Shown one piece after another: positions 1 to 10,150 of a stretch of DNA of 38,215 nucleotides. This DNA is from an uncultured Sphingomonadales bacterium (GTDB taxonomy: Bacteria; Pseudomonadota; Alphaproteobacteria; Sphingomonadales; Sphingomonadaceae), in the NCBI GenBank assembly GCA_903858875.1, contig CAIOKP010000126.1:1-38215 (forward strand), written 5' to 3'. The position numbers were made by a program, and so were the translations under genes. Every line of letters begins with the position of its first letter. The first letter of the stretch is position 1. The notes beneath the pieces were generated by a model. It was not told the origin of the DNA. It searched no databases and worked only from the letters and a program-made list of their open reading frames with translations.

Positions 1-1
1 C

Positions 2-2797
2 AAGGCTGCTGACGACGCTGGTCCGGTGATCATCGTGACGGGTACGCTGATCAAGAACCCCAATCTGGTTCAGGCCAACCCGGTCAACACGATCAGCGCC
101 GCTGATCTTGAGATGAAGCAGTCGAACACGGCTGAAGAAGTGCTGCGCGAAATTCCGGGCATCGTGCCTGACGTGGGTTCGGCTGTGAACAACGGCAACG
201 GTGGCGGCTCGTTCGTCAACCTGCGCGGTCTGGGCGCCAACCGCAACCTCGTGCTGCTCGACGGCCAGCGCATTGCACCGGCCAACGTGTCGGGCGTGGT
301 TGACCTTAACAACATCCCGCTGGCTCTGATCAGCCGCGTTGATGCGCTGACCGGCGCTGCTGTGACCACCTATGGTGCGGACGCTATTGCCGGCGTGGTG
401 AACTTTGTCACCAAGAAGGACTTTAACGGCATCGACCTGTCGGTTGGTGATCAGCTGACGCAGCAGGGCGACGGCAACTATCTGCGTACCGACCTGACCG
501 TCGGCCACAACTTCGCAGACGACCGTGGCAACATCACCGTCAGCGGCGGTTATCAGAACTCGCAGGCCGTGTATCAGGGCTCGCGCGACTTCTCGCTGTA
601 CAACATCGACAGCTATGGCGGTGGCATCAGCGGTTCGAGCACGACCACGCCGTCGTACTTCAGCGGTGGCCTGTTGGGTCATAACTCGATCAACCCGACC
701 ACGGGCGCGCTGGTTCCAGGCTACACCGCCTATAACTACAACCCGTTCAACATCTTCCAGACGCCGTTCAAGCGGTATAACGGCTATGCCCAGGGCAATT
801 ACAAGGTCACCGACGCGGTGGAACTGTATGGCCGTGGCCTGTATTCGCACAACGAGGTCGACACCATCGTCGCGCCGTCGGGCGTGTTCGGTACGACGGT
901 GCACATCCCGTTGAGCAACCCGTACATCCCTGCTGCGACCCTGACCCAGATCTGTAATGCGATGGGTATGACCGCCGCACAGTGCGTCACCGCATCGCAC
1001 GCCACCACGACCACCAGCCCTGGCTACACCCTGTGGAGCCCGGTGCTGAAGCGCCGTATGCCAGAAGCCGGCACGCGCGATTCGGCTTTCACCACCGAAA
1101 TGTACGACTTCCTGGGTGGTTTCCGTGGCAAGCTGACGGACAGCATCAACTTTGACGTTCATGCCTCGTATGGCCACAGCCTCAACACGCAGTCCGAGAC
1201 GGGCTATGTGCTGACCTCGCACGTCACGGACGCGCTGTTGGCGACCAACACGACCTCGTGCCTTTCGGGCAATGCTGGTTGCGTCCCGCTGAACATCTTC
1301 GGCCCGACCGGTTCGATCACGCCGGCCATGGTTGCCGGGCTGACCGCCCCTTCGACCACGAAGATCGGCACCTCGCTGGCACAGTTCCACGCACAGGTGA
1401 GCGGTGAAACCGGCGTCAAGAGCCCGATCGCTGAAAACGGCATCAGCTTCGCCGCTGGTACCGAATATCGCAAGTACACTGCTTGGCAGTGGGCTGACGC
1501 GCTGGCCAACAGCGGCGACTTGGGCGGCGCAGGTAGCGCGGCACAGATCTATGCTGGTAGCTATTCGGTGTGGGAAGGCTTCGGCGAGTTGATTGCTCCG
1601 CTGATCGAAGAAAAGCCCTTCATCCACAACCTGACCGCCGAAGCGGGCGTCCGGTATTCGAAGTACAACGTCCCCGGCGCGATGTCGCATGACGCGACGA
1701 CGTACAAGGCGGGCCTGACCTGGGAACCTGATAGCCAGATCAAGTTCCGTACGAACTACGCTCACGCTGTGCGCGCACCGAACATCGGCGAATTGTATGC
1801 CCCGACCAACACCGGGCTGACCAACCTGTCGATCGATCCTTGCGCTGGTTCGGCTCCGGTTGCCAATGCTAACCTGCGGGCTGTTTGCCTTGCGCAGGGT
1901 GCGTCGGCCGGTTCGATCGGCAGCATTGCCAATCCAGCCGCCAGCCAAGCCAACGTTACCGTTGGTGGCAACAAAAACCTGATGCCCGAAACGGCTGATA
2001 CCTGGACCATGGGTGTGGTGTTGCAGCCGCAGGCTCTGCGTCACTTCAACGTTTCGGTCGATTACTACCATATCGTCGTGAACAACGCGATCACGACCCC
2101 GACCCCGGGCGACATGATCAACGCCTGCTTTGGCAGCCTGAGCGCATCGAGCGCGACGAATTCGGCTTGTACGGTTATCCGTCGCGATCCGGTCACGGGT
2201 GACCTTTCGTCCAACAACACGCCGGGTCTGTTCGGCGTGCTCAGCAATCTGGGTCGTCTCTACACCGATGGCGTCGACGTCGTGCTGAACTACGACCACA
2301 CGTTTGGTGAAGTGAAGTGGACCTTGAACGCGATGGGCAACTACACCGCCCACTCGCAGTTCCAGGCAACCCCGACTTCGATGAACCGCGATTGCGTTGG
2401 CTACTATTCGGCCAACTGCGCTTCGATCCAGCCGCAGGTACAGTGGCAGGTTCGCAACACCCTCACCTATGGTAAGGTTGATGCGTCGGTTCTGTGGCGT
2501 CACATTTCGCCGAACCGTCAAGAGCCGGACGATGTTGCAAACAGCGGCCCTGCTTACACCAGCGGTTCGACCAACTATGGCTACATTCCTGCATACGACT
2601 ACTTCGACCTGGCCCTGCGCTTCAACGTGAGCAAGAACTTCACGTTCTCGGCCACCGTGCAGAACCTGTTCGATCGTGATCCGCCAGCAGTGGGTAGCTC
2701 GATCGGCAACACGGCTTACGACAGCGGCAACACCTATCCGTCGACCTACGACGCTCTGGGCCGTCGCTTCGCCGTTTCGGCGCACGTGAAGTATTGA
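2..2797 (+). CDS. TonB-dependent outer-membrane receptor, 5' partial
   Basis: This is an outer-membrane beta-barrel that imports a ligand using energy passed on by TonB. The reading frame is open from base 2 to the window edge, so the first possible start (GTG at 26) is not the real start, and the signal peptide lies outside. A TonB-box-like segment (IIVTGT) is followed by the plug domain, with VLREIPGI, VNLRGLG, RNLVLLDGQR, VDALTGAA and YGADAIAGVVNF, then a long barrel. It ends in HVKY with the terminal aromatic residue typical of barrel proteins. At least 930 residues are visible, which fits the large sphingomonad receptors. Codons are strongly biased (AAC, CTG, GGT), suggesting high expression. 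The ligand cannot be read from the sequence. A strong terminator follows. The two exported peptidases downstream make a peptide ligand possible, but this is inference. Confidence 0.95.
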   Translation, partial: KAADDAGPVIIVTGTLIKNPNLVQANPVNTISAADLEMKQSNTAEEVLREIPGIVPDVGSAVNNGNGGGSFVNLRGLGANRNLVLLDGQRIAPANVSGVVDLNNIPLALISRVDALTGAAVTTYGADAIAGVVNFVTKKDFNGIDLSVGDQLTQQGDGNYLRTDLTVGHNFADDRGNITVSGGYQNSQAVYQGSRDFSLYNIDSYGGGISGSSTTTPSYFSGGLLGHNSINPTTGALVPGYTAYNYNPFNIFQTPFKRYNGYAQGNYKVTDAVELYGRGLYSHNEVDTIVAPSGVFGTTVHIPLSNPYIPAATLTQICNAMGMTAAQCVTASHATTTTSPGYTLWSPVLKRRMPEAGTRDSAFTTEMYDFLGGFRGKLTDSINFDVHASYGHSLNTQSETGYVLTSHVTDALLATNTTSCLSGNAGCVPLNIFGPTGSITPAMVAGLTAPSTTKIGTSLAQFHAQVSGETGVKSPIAENGISFAAGTEYRKYTAWQWADALANSGDLGGAGSAAQIYAGSYSVWEGFGELIAPLIEEKPFIHNLTAEAGVRYSKYNVPGAMSHDATTYKAGLTWEPDSQIKFRTNYAHAVRAPNIGELYAPTNTGLTNLSIDPCAGSAPVANANLRAVCLAQGASAGSIGSIANPAASQANVTVGGNKNLMPETADTWTMGVVLQPQALRHFNVSVDYYHIVVNNAITTPTPGDMINACFGSLSASSATNSACTVIRRDPVTGDLSSNNTPGLFGVLSNLGRLYTDGVDVVLNYDHTFGEVKWTLNAMGNYTAHSQFQATPTSMNRDCVGYYSANCASIQPQVQWQVRNTLTYGKVDASVLWRHISPNRQEPDDVANSGPAYTSGSTNYGYIPAYDYFDLALRFNVSKNFTFSATVQNLFDRDPPAVGSSIGNTAYDSGNTYPSTYDALGRRFAVSAHVKY

Positions 2798-2820
2798 TCT
2801 AACGCCGCAAGGCAAAAATG

Positions 2821-2854
2821 AAGGGGGCCGGCAGCGATGCCGGCCCCCTTTTTT
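2821..2854 (+). terminator. Rho-independent terminator of the TonB-dependent receptor gene
   Basis: A perfect 12-bp inverted repeat (2821-2832 with 2839-2850) has a 6-base loop and runs into six T residues (2849-2854), 23 bases after the receptor stop codon. The A-rich bases before the stem may also let it stop transcription arriving from the minus-strand gene that ends at 2906. Confidence 0.93.
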
Positions 2855-2905
2855 GTGCGGTAAGCAGCGTGGCGAGCGCCGCGAGGCCTGGCCATAAATA
2901 CGTGA

Positions 2906-3940
2906 TTACAGAAGGGGGTGATGGCCGGTCATTGCCAGGCCGACCCCTGCGGCCACCTGTTCCGCCCAGCCACAAACCTTGTCGATCTCATCGGCGTGGG
3001 CCCGATGCGCCGCGGCATAATCAGCGCGGCGGGTGTCAGCCGAATACACTGCGCCAGATTTGGAATGTTTGCCAAACGCCGGCCCGCCAAGGATTGCGGC
3101 GACAATCGCGGCATCAGCGCGCATGCCGTAGTGGCGCAGCACTGCGGCGATGGATGCCGCGGGATCGTCGGTCAATCGCTCTGAATCCAGCGAGGCGATC
3201 CGCTGTGGCCCTGCCGTTTTCGCCAGCGCGGTAAACAGCCGGTGCTGAACCAGCCACCCCACCGCCGCGACCTGAAGGTCGGTCAGCCGGAAATATTCTT
3301 CCGCCGAAAACCCCAGGTCCACCACGCCATCCCGGATATAGCCCGCCAGCAATTCGCGCGCCCACAATCGACACTCCAACCCTTTACGCACCACCGACGT
3401 CAGAAAGATCGGCAGCGGGGCGTAAAGAAACACCGCCCTGGCCCCCGGACGCAGCGCCAACAATAGGTGGGCCAGCGGATTGATTACATTCGACGGTTTG
3501 ACGATCACCGCCTCGCCACGACCAAAGGGCCGCGCCAGCAACCGCAGCGACAGGTCGGCCAGCCGCGCCACCGCCGCAGGTGGCGCGCCGCGCCGCCGAA
3601 AGCCAACCACATCATTGATCAAAACGGGCTCCGACAGCCCCATGCTCAACCCGGCGTGGTCCAACGCGCGCGTCAATAAGGTCGATCCGCAAAACGCCGA
3701 ATGAAAGAGGAAATGCAAGGCCGGCGCATCCGGTTGCGACCCGGCGGGCAGCGCCATAGCGGCCTGCGCCGGAATATCCTGCGTCGCCCGACCCCCGAGA
3801 TATTCATCGGTCAGAAACGGGACGCCGGAATGCAGCGCGCGCGGCACGTGGATCATACGAAAGCTATCCTGCCCCTCGACATGGCGATGCGCCAGCCATT
3901 CGGCATCGGAGAGGGCAAAATTGGAAACGGTGGTGGTCAT
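2906..3940 (-). CDS. Sulfotransferase-like P-loop protein
   Basis: This 344-residue protein resembles the sulfotransferase fold. Near residues 79-93 the segment HSAFCGSTLLTRAL sits where sulfotransferases carry the 5'-phosphosulfate loop (typically PRSGTT or PKSGST), followed by SEPVLIND. The segment VIVKPSN near 145-151 could be the second phosphate-contacting strand. The usual Lys/Arg of the loop appears to be Cys, so PAPS-dependent activity is not certain. No signal peptide is visible, so it is probably cytoplasmic. The start at 3940 was chosen because further upstream the frame runs antisense to the neighbouring hydroxylase gene. It is divergent from that hydroxylase (78-base gap) and convergent with the TonB-dependent receptor. 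Family assignment is moderately sure; the substrate is unknown. Confidence 0.75.
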   Translation of the reverse strand: MTTTVSNFALSDAEWLAHRHVEGQDSFRMIHVPRALHSGVPFLTDEYLGGRATQDIPAQAAMALPAGSQPDAPALHFLFHSAFCGSTLLTRALDHAGLSMGLSEPVLINDVVGFRRRGAPPAAVARLADLSLRLLARPFGRGEAVIVKPSNVINPLAHLLLALRPGARAVFLYAPLPIFLTSVVRKGLECRLWARELLAGYIRDGVVDLGFSAEEYFRLTDLQVAAVGWLVQHRLFTALAKTAGPQRIASLDSERLTDDPAASIAAVLRHYGMRADAAIVAAILGGPAFGKHSKSGAVYSADTRRADYAAAHRAHADEIDKVCGWAEQVAAGVGLAMTGHHPLL

Positions 3941-3946
3941 GCACCC

Positions 3947-3975
3947 CGTGTAGAAAACCACAAACCCGCTGGCAA
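3947..3975 (-). promoter_or_regulatory. Candidate sigma-70 promoter of the sulfotransferase-like gene
   Basis: On the minus strand TTGCCA (3975-3970) and TACACG (3952-3947) are separated by 17 bases. The predicted transcription start falls at or next to the ATG at 3940, so the message could be nearly leaderless. The match is only moderate. Confidence 0.35.
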
Positions 3976-4018
3976 CTTGCGCTTGTCGGGCGCGGCGTTG
4001 CGCCATAGTCTCCATCCC

Positions 4019-5230
4019 ATGACAGTATCGAGCACGACCAAAGCCGCCCCATCGGCCACGCCGCCCGCCGCCGCCATCAAGGCGAACGGCGATGGTGTTG
4101 CCGCCCTGCAAAAGGGCGATTACGCCGCCGCTGTTGTGGCGTTTTCCACTGCCACACAGGCCGATCCAGAGGCGCTGCCTTTGTGGATCAACTTGGCCCA
4201 TGCCTGCCGTTTGGCGGGTGATGTGGCGGGCGAAAAGATGGCGCTCGATCACGCCATCCGGTTGGATCAGCTCGATTTCGGCGCGCAATTGCGCCTCGCG
4301 CAGTGGTTTCAGAAACAGGGGGAGGAAGCCTCCGCGCTGATCGCGTGGCACCATGTGGAACAATTGGCCGCCCAACAACCGCAACTGGCGCCGGGTATTG
4401 CCGAGGAATTGGCCGAGGGTTTGCGGTATAGTGCGACGCTGCACGTTCGGGTTGCGGCCGCCGCCGATGCGGTCGTGGGGGCGTCGACGGTCGATTGCGA
4501 CGAAACCGAAAATCGCCGTATCCGCGCCTTTGTCGATCGCGCCTTGGGCCGCCGCGCGATCTATACCAATCGGTGCGAGGGGCTGCATTACCCGTTCCTG
4601 CCCGCCGACGAGTATTTCGACGCCAAACATTTCACTTGGCTGGCCGAATTGGAGGCCGCCACCCCTGCCATCCAGCGCGAATTGGCTGACGTCCTGGCCA
4701 ATGTCGGCGATGAATTGCGCCCCTATGTCGAAATGCCCGAGGGGTCGCCGCCCAATCTGTGGACCCCGCTGGACCGATCACTCGATTGGAGCGCGATGTT
4801 CCTGTGGAAATTCGGCAAGCCGAACCATCCGGTGCTCGATCGTTGCCCGGAAACGGCGGCGGTGCTGGCGCGGTTGCCGGTGGCCTATATTCCCGGCCGC
4901 GCGCCCAATGCATTCTTTTCGCTCCTGCGCCCGGGCAGCCATATTCCGCCGCATATCGGGGTGACAAATACGCGCGCGACGATCCATCTGGCGTTGGATA
5001 TTCCCCCCGATTGCGGTTTTCGCGTCGGCGGCGAAACCCGGGAATGGGTTGAGGGCAAGGCTTTCGCGTTCGATGACACGATCGAACACGAGGCGTGGAA
5101 CCGCAGCGATCGCCGTCGCGCCATCCTGATCATCGACGCCTGGAATCCGCATTTGACGCGGGCAGAGCGAGAGGCAATCCTCAACTATTATCGGGCCGCC
5201 GACACGGCGCTGGCCGGACCAGTGCTATGA
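4019..5230 (+). CDS. TPR-containing aspartyl/asparaginyl beta-hydroxylase family protein (copy 1)
   Basis: This 403-residue protein is predicted to be an Fe(II)/2-oxoglutarate dioxygenase that hydroxylates Asp or Asn side chains. The N-terminal part (about 20-130) reads as TPR-like helical repeats (GVAALQKGDYAAAVVAFS; PLWINLAHACRLAGD). The C-terminal part (about 190-395) is the Asp_Arg_Hydrox domain. It keeps the iron ligands His312 (PPHIG) and His357 (FDDTIEHEAWN), the 2-oxoglutarate contacts His323 and Arg367 (ten residues after the second ligand, as in human AspH), and the FRVGGETREW strand. AspH enzymes lack the acidic third iron ligand, which fits here. No signal peptide is seen. The ATG at 4019 starts just before the repeats; longer starts run into the divergent gene. 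The partner protein is unknown. Confidence 0.88.
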   Translation: MTVSSTTKAAPSATPPAAAIKANGDGVAALQKGDYAAAVVAFSTATQADPEALPLWINLAHACRLAGDVAGEKMALDHAIRLDQLDFGAQLRLAQWFQKQGEEASALIAWHHVEQLAAQQPQLAPGIAEELAEGLRYSATLHVRVAAAADAVVGASTVDCDETENRRIRAFVDRALGRRAIYTNRCEGLHYPFLPADEYFDAKHFTWLAELEAATPAIQRELADVLANVGDELRPYVEMPEGSPPNLWTPLDRSLDWSAMFLWKFGKPNHPVLDRCPETAAVLARLPVAYIPGRAPNAFFSLLRPGSHIPPHIGVTNTRATIHLALDIPPDCGFRVGGETREWVEGKAFAFDDTIEHEAWNRSDRRRAILIIDAWNPHLTRAEREAILNYYRAADTALAGPVL

Positions 5231-5258
5231 TCGCGCAGCACCATTTTGAAAGGTCCCT

Positions 5259-5576
5259 ATGATGTTTGCTCTGTTGCTGTTTTTGGCCGCCGACCCGTCG
5301 GCGGTTGCCGCCGCGCCGCCCGCTCGCCCGCTGCCAACGGTCGAGCCGGACGCGATGCATATGAAGCCAAAGGAAATTCGGGAATTTAACGAGGGCCTGC
5401 CGAAAAATCACCCGTTCTATATCCGTTGCAAGAGCCATGTGGTGATCGGCTCGCTGGTCGCCGAGGCGCGGAGCTGCCGGACCAACCACCAATGGGACGT
5501 GGCCGATGCGGTTGGCAATCGGGATGCCCGCGACACGTTTGAGGCGATGCAAGGCAAGGCAATGCCGGGCAACTAA
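5259..5576 (+). CDS. Small secreted protein of unknown function
   Basis: This 105-residue protein starts with a short hydrophobic segment (MMFALLLFLAA) and a likely cleavage site near AVAAA, so it is probably exported. The mature part has two cysteines (57 and 73, in IRCKS and RSCRT) about 15 residues apart, which could form a periplasmic disulfide. GAAAGG lies 7 bases before the ATG. It lies 28 bases after the beta-hydroxylase gene on the same strand and may be co-transcribed with it. I recall similar short RC...CRT proteins in sphingomonads but know no function. Confidence 0.7.
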   Translation: MMFALLLFLAADPSAVAAAPPARPLPTVEPDAMHMKPKEIREFNEGLPKNHPFYIRCKSHVVIGSLVAEARSCRTNHQWDVADAVGNRDARDTFEAMQGKAMPGN

Positions 5577-5661
5577 CGCTGTTTTCACCCCGCGAAATGG
5601 TAGGTCGGCCCTTCGCAATTGAGGGCATTGCCGGGCATATTTTATTACTATAGCATGACAC

Positions 5662-5708
5662 AAATGGGCACTTGGGGGCGTATTTTATACCACCCTGCGT
5701 GCCCATTT
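5662..5708. repeat. Nested inverted repeat upstream of the M3 peptidase gene
   Basis: AAATGGGCAC (5662-5671) and GTGCCCATTT (5699-5708) are perfect inverted copies. Between them GGG pairs with CCC and GTAT (5680-5683) pairs with ATAC (5687-5690) around TTT. The 47-base element lies 57 bases before the ATG. It could be a repressor site or a 5'-leader hairpin; there is no U tract typical of a terminator. Confidence 0.6.
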
Positions 5709-5765
5709 CCCTTCCCTGTGCGACCGGTCACATACTTCGGTCACGCCGACACTTTGTGGAGCATC

Positions 5766-7886
5766 ATGACCAACCGTTTGCTCAAAACCCTTGCCGTATC
5801 GTTGTTTGCCTTGGTGCCCGCGCTGGCATCGGCCCAACCGGCGCCGACCGGGCCGTTTGCCGCACAGTCGACCCTGCCGTTTCACGCGCCGGATTTCACG
5901 CGGATCAAGGATGGCGATTTCAAGCCGGCGATTGAACAGGGCATTGCCATCCGCCGGGCTGAGATTGAGGCCATCGCGGCCAATTCCGCGGCGCCGACTT
6001 TCGCCAACACGATCGAGGCGATGGAGCGGTCGGGTCAGATGTTGGGCCGTGCATTGCATGTGTTTGAAGGGCTGACTTCCGCCAACACCAATGACGCGCT
6101 GGATGCGACAGAGCGCGCGGTGGGGCCGCAATTGGCCGCGCTGGGCGATGCGATCACGATGAATGCGCGCCTGTTCGCGCGGATCAAGACGCTGCATGAT
6201 ACCGCCGATACTCTGGGCTTGTCGGCGCAGCAGCGGCGCTTGCTCGACCGGACCTATCTGGAATTCACGCATGATGGCGCCTTGCTCGGCGCCGATGGCC
6301 AAACGCGGTTGAAGGCGATCAACCAGCGGCTGTCCTCGCTTTCGACCGACTTTTCGCAAAAACTGACAGCTGGGACCAAGGATGGCGCGCTGGTCGTGAC
6401 TGACAAGGCGAAGCTGGCTGGCCTGTCGGATGGCGAATTGGCGTCCGCGGCCAAGGCGGCCGAGGGGCGCAAATTGCCCGCTGGCACCTATGTCCTGCCG
6501 TTGCAGAACACCACGCAACAGCCATCGCTGGCCACGCTGTCCGATGCCGCGACGCGCCAGGCGCTGTTCGCGGCGAGCTGGACCCGGTCGGAGCGCGGCG
6601 ACGCCAATGACACCCGCGCGATCGTGGCCGAAATGGCGCAATTGCGGGCAGAGAAGGCGAAGCTGCTCGGTTACAAGAATTACGCCGATTACGTCCTGTA
6701 CGATCAAATGGCCAAGGATGGCGCCACCGCGCTCGGCTTTATGACCCGCCTTGCCCCCGCGCTGGCCGCCGCGCAGGCGCGCGAGACGCGGGAGATCGCC
6801 GCGTTGATCGCCAAGGATGGCGGCGATACCGCCGTGCGCCCGTGGGACCACGACCGCTATGCCGGGCAAGTGCAGATGGCCAAGCTGGCCTTCGATCCCG
6901 CCGCCGCCAAGCCGTATTTCGAAATCACCAAAGTCATGGAAGACGGCGTGTTTTTCGCCGCCAACCAGCTGTATGGCCTGACGTTCGAACGCCGCACTGA
7001 CCTGCCCACCTATCAGGAGGATGTGCGCGTTTATACGGTCCGCGATGCCGATGGGCACGACCTCGCGCTGTTCTATTGGGACCCGTGGAAGCGCGACAAC
7101 AAGCAGGGCGGCGCGTGGATGTCCGAATTCGTCGGCCAATCCGGCATGACGGGCACCAAGCCGGTCGTCTTTAACGTCGAAAACTTTACCAAGCCGGCAC
7201 CGGGCCAGCCGGCGCTGGTGACGTTTGACGATGTCATCACGATGTTCCACGAATTCGGCCACGCGCTGCACGGCATGTTGTCGAACGAATATTACCCGTC
7301 GCTGTCGGGCACCTCGACCGCGCGCGATTTCGTCGAATTCCCCAGCCAGTTCAACGAGAACTGGGCAACCGATCCCAAGGTTCTGGCGCATTATGCCCGC
7401 CATTATCAGACCGGCGCGCCGCTGCCTGCGGCGATGGCGGACAAGCTGAAGGACCTGCGCGCCATCGATCAGGGCTATGCTCTGGGCGAGGTGGTGGCCG
7501 CCGCGATGATGGACATGTCGTGGCATTCGCTGAGCGCCGATGCGCCAAAACAGGACGTCGACGCGTTCGAAGCCAAGGCGCTGGCGCAGACCGGGCTGGA
7601 TGTCGCCCACGTGCCGCCGCGCTATCGGTCCAGCACGTTCCGCCACATCTGGGCCAATGGCTATGCCTCGGCCTATTACGCCTATTTGTGGACCGAAATG
7701 CTCGACCATGACGCCTATGCGTGGTTCGTTGCGCATGGCGGCCTGACCCGCGCCAATGGCCAGCGGTTCCGCGATATGGTCCTGTCAAAGGGGTCGTCGC
7801 TGGATTACGCGGCGATGTATCGCGCGTTTACCGGCCATGATCCCGATGTCGCGCCGATGTTGCAGGCACGCGGGCTGGCCAAGTGA
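5766..7886 (+). CDS. dcp: Exported M3 family metallopeptidase, peptidyl-dipeptidase Dcp type
   Basis: This 706-residue zinc peptidase probably removes dipeptides from the C-terminus of short peptides. The start at 5766 gives a clear signal peptide (MTNRLLKTLAVSLFALVPALASAQ), so it should act in the periplasm. The zinc site is HEFGH (His495, His499) with Glu524 in FVEFPSQFNENW; the 29-residue spacing matches E. coli Dcp. Downstream the conserved YRSSTFRHIW and GYASAYYAYLWTEMLD segments of Dcp/oligopeptidase A proteins are present. Length is close to E. coli Dcp plus a leader. It is followed after 56 bases by an M28 peptidase on the same strand, which suggests a joint role in degrading imported or cell-wall-derived peptides. 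Confidence 0.93.
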   Translation: MTNRLLKTLAVSLFALVPALASAQPAPTGPFAAQSTLPFHAPDFTRIKDGDFKPAIEQGIAIRRAEIEAIAANSAAPTFANTIEAMERSGQMLGRALHVFEGLTSANTNDALDATERAVGPQLAALGDAITMNARLFARIKTLHDTADTLGLSAQQRRLLDRTYLEFTHDGALLGADGQTRLKAINQRLSSLSTDFSQKLTAGTKDGALVVTDKAKLAGLSDGELASAAKAAEGRKLPAGTYVLPLQNTTQQPSLATLSDAATRQALFAASWTRSERGDANDTRAIVAEMAQLRAEKAKLLGYKNYADYVLYDQMAKDGATALGFMTRLAPALAAAQARETREIAALIAKDGGDTAVRPWDHDRYAGQVQMAKLAFDPAAAKPYFEITKVMEDGVFFAANQLYGLTFERRTDLPTYQEDVRVYTVRDADGHDLALFYWDPWKRDNKQGGAWMSEFVGQSGMTGTKPVVFNVENFTKPAPGQPALVTFDDVITMFHEFGHALHGMLSNEYYPSLSGTSTARDFVEFPSQFNENWATDPKVLAHYARHYQTGAPLPAAMADKLKDLRAIDQGYALGEVVAAAMMDMSWHSLSADAPKQDVDAFEAKALAQTGLDVAHVPPRYRSSTFRHIWANGYASAYYAYLWTEMLDHDAYAWFVAHGGLTRANGQRFRDMVLSKGSSLDYAAMYRAFTGHDPDVAPMLQARGLAK

Positions 7887-7942
7887 CGGCAGAATCGCCC
7901 GCCGCGATACATTTTGAAATTCTCTCAGGAAAAGGTCGTACC

Positions 7943-9595
<1,653 letters not shown>

Positions 9596-9670
9596 TGGCG
9601 CGGCAGGGGGCGTAGCGTCCCCCTGCATCGCGGCTAAACCGGGACGGCCCGTCAGGCCGGCATTCGGACA

Positions 9671-9712
9671 CACGAAAAGGCCCGGTGGATCGCTCCACCG
9701 GGCCTTTTCGTG
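9671..9712. terminator. Bidirectional terminator between the M28 peptidase gene and rpmB
   Basis: A perfect 19-bp inverted repeat (9671-9689 with 9694-9712) closes a TCGC loop. The stem carries AAAAGGCCC on one side and GGGCCTTTT on the other, so each strand ends in a short U tract. It sits between convergent genes ending at 9595 and 9745. A second weaker hairpin without a T tract (GCAGGGGG with CCCCCTGC, 9604-9627) precedes it. Confidence 0.92.
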
Positions 9713-9744
9713 TACCCAGCCCGATATACATCAGGCCGAAAGAC

Positions 9745-10035
9745 TTAAGCCGCCACAGCGACCTTCTTGGCCAGCTCGCGCTTTACCTTGACGGCGTGCG
9801 GGCTGAGCTTGGTGTCCGAGGTTTTCAGCAGCCAGTTGTCGAGACCACCCACATGCTCAACCGAGCGCAGACCATGGGTCGACACGCGGAACTTGATGCC
9901 GCGGTCCAGCGTTTCCGACAGAAGCGTAACGTTCTGAAGGTTGGGCAGGAACACGCGCTTGGTCTTGTTGTTGGCGTGGCTGACGTTGTGGCCTACCTGG
10001 CGGCTCTTGCCAGTCAGTTCGCAGATGCGGGACAT
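9745..10035 (-). CDS. rpmB: 50S ribosomal protein L28
   Basis: This 96-residue basic protein is L28 of the large ribosomal subunit. It begins [20 protein letters not shown] and continues with [13 protein letters not shown] and [21 protein letters not shown], all typical of the family. The length matches the longer alphaproteobacterial form rather than the 78-residue E. coli protein. It has its own well-formed promoter, is transcribed divergently from tadA, and is closed by the bidirectional terminator. Confidence 0.98.
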   Translation of the reverse strand: MSRICELTGKSRQVGHNVSHANNKTKRVFLPNLQNVTLLSETLDRGIKFRVSTHGLRSVEHVGGLDNWLLKTSDTKLSPHAVKVKRELAKKVAVAA

Positions 10036-10084
10036 GGTTCTACTCGCTCAATGAAACTTGGTACCCGAAAACGGGAGAAAGGGG

Positions 10085-10113
10085 CGCATAGCGAGTCGTC
10101 CTGCAAAGGTCAA
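10085..10113 (-). promoter_or_regulatory. Sigma-70-type promoter of rpmB
   Basis: On the minus strand TTGACC (10113-10108) and TATGCG (10090-10085) are 17 bases apart. The predicted start lies near 10078, giving a leader of about 43 bases before the rpmB ATG at 10035. Confidence 0.65.
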
Positions 10114-10150
10114 GTTGCGCTTGGGGTGCGCCCGCGCTAGCGAAGGGGGC

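Noticed and set aside
3941..4630. N-terminal extension of the sulfotransferase-like frame
   Set aside because: The extra 230 residues are antisense to the beta-hydroxylase gene and have no similarity to any domain; the ATG at 3940 is preferred.
5685..7736. 683-residue minus-strand frame opposite the Dcp-type gene
   Set aside because: Composition is Arg/Gly/His-rich without family features, and the plus strand carries a complete M3 peptidase with signal peptide.
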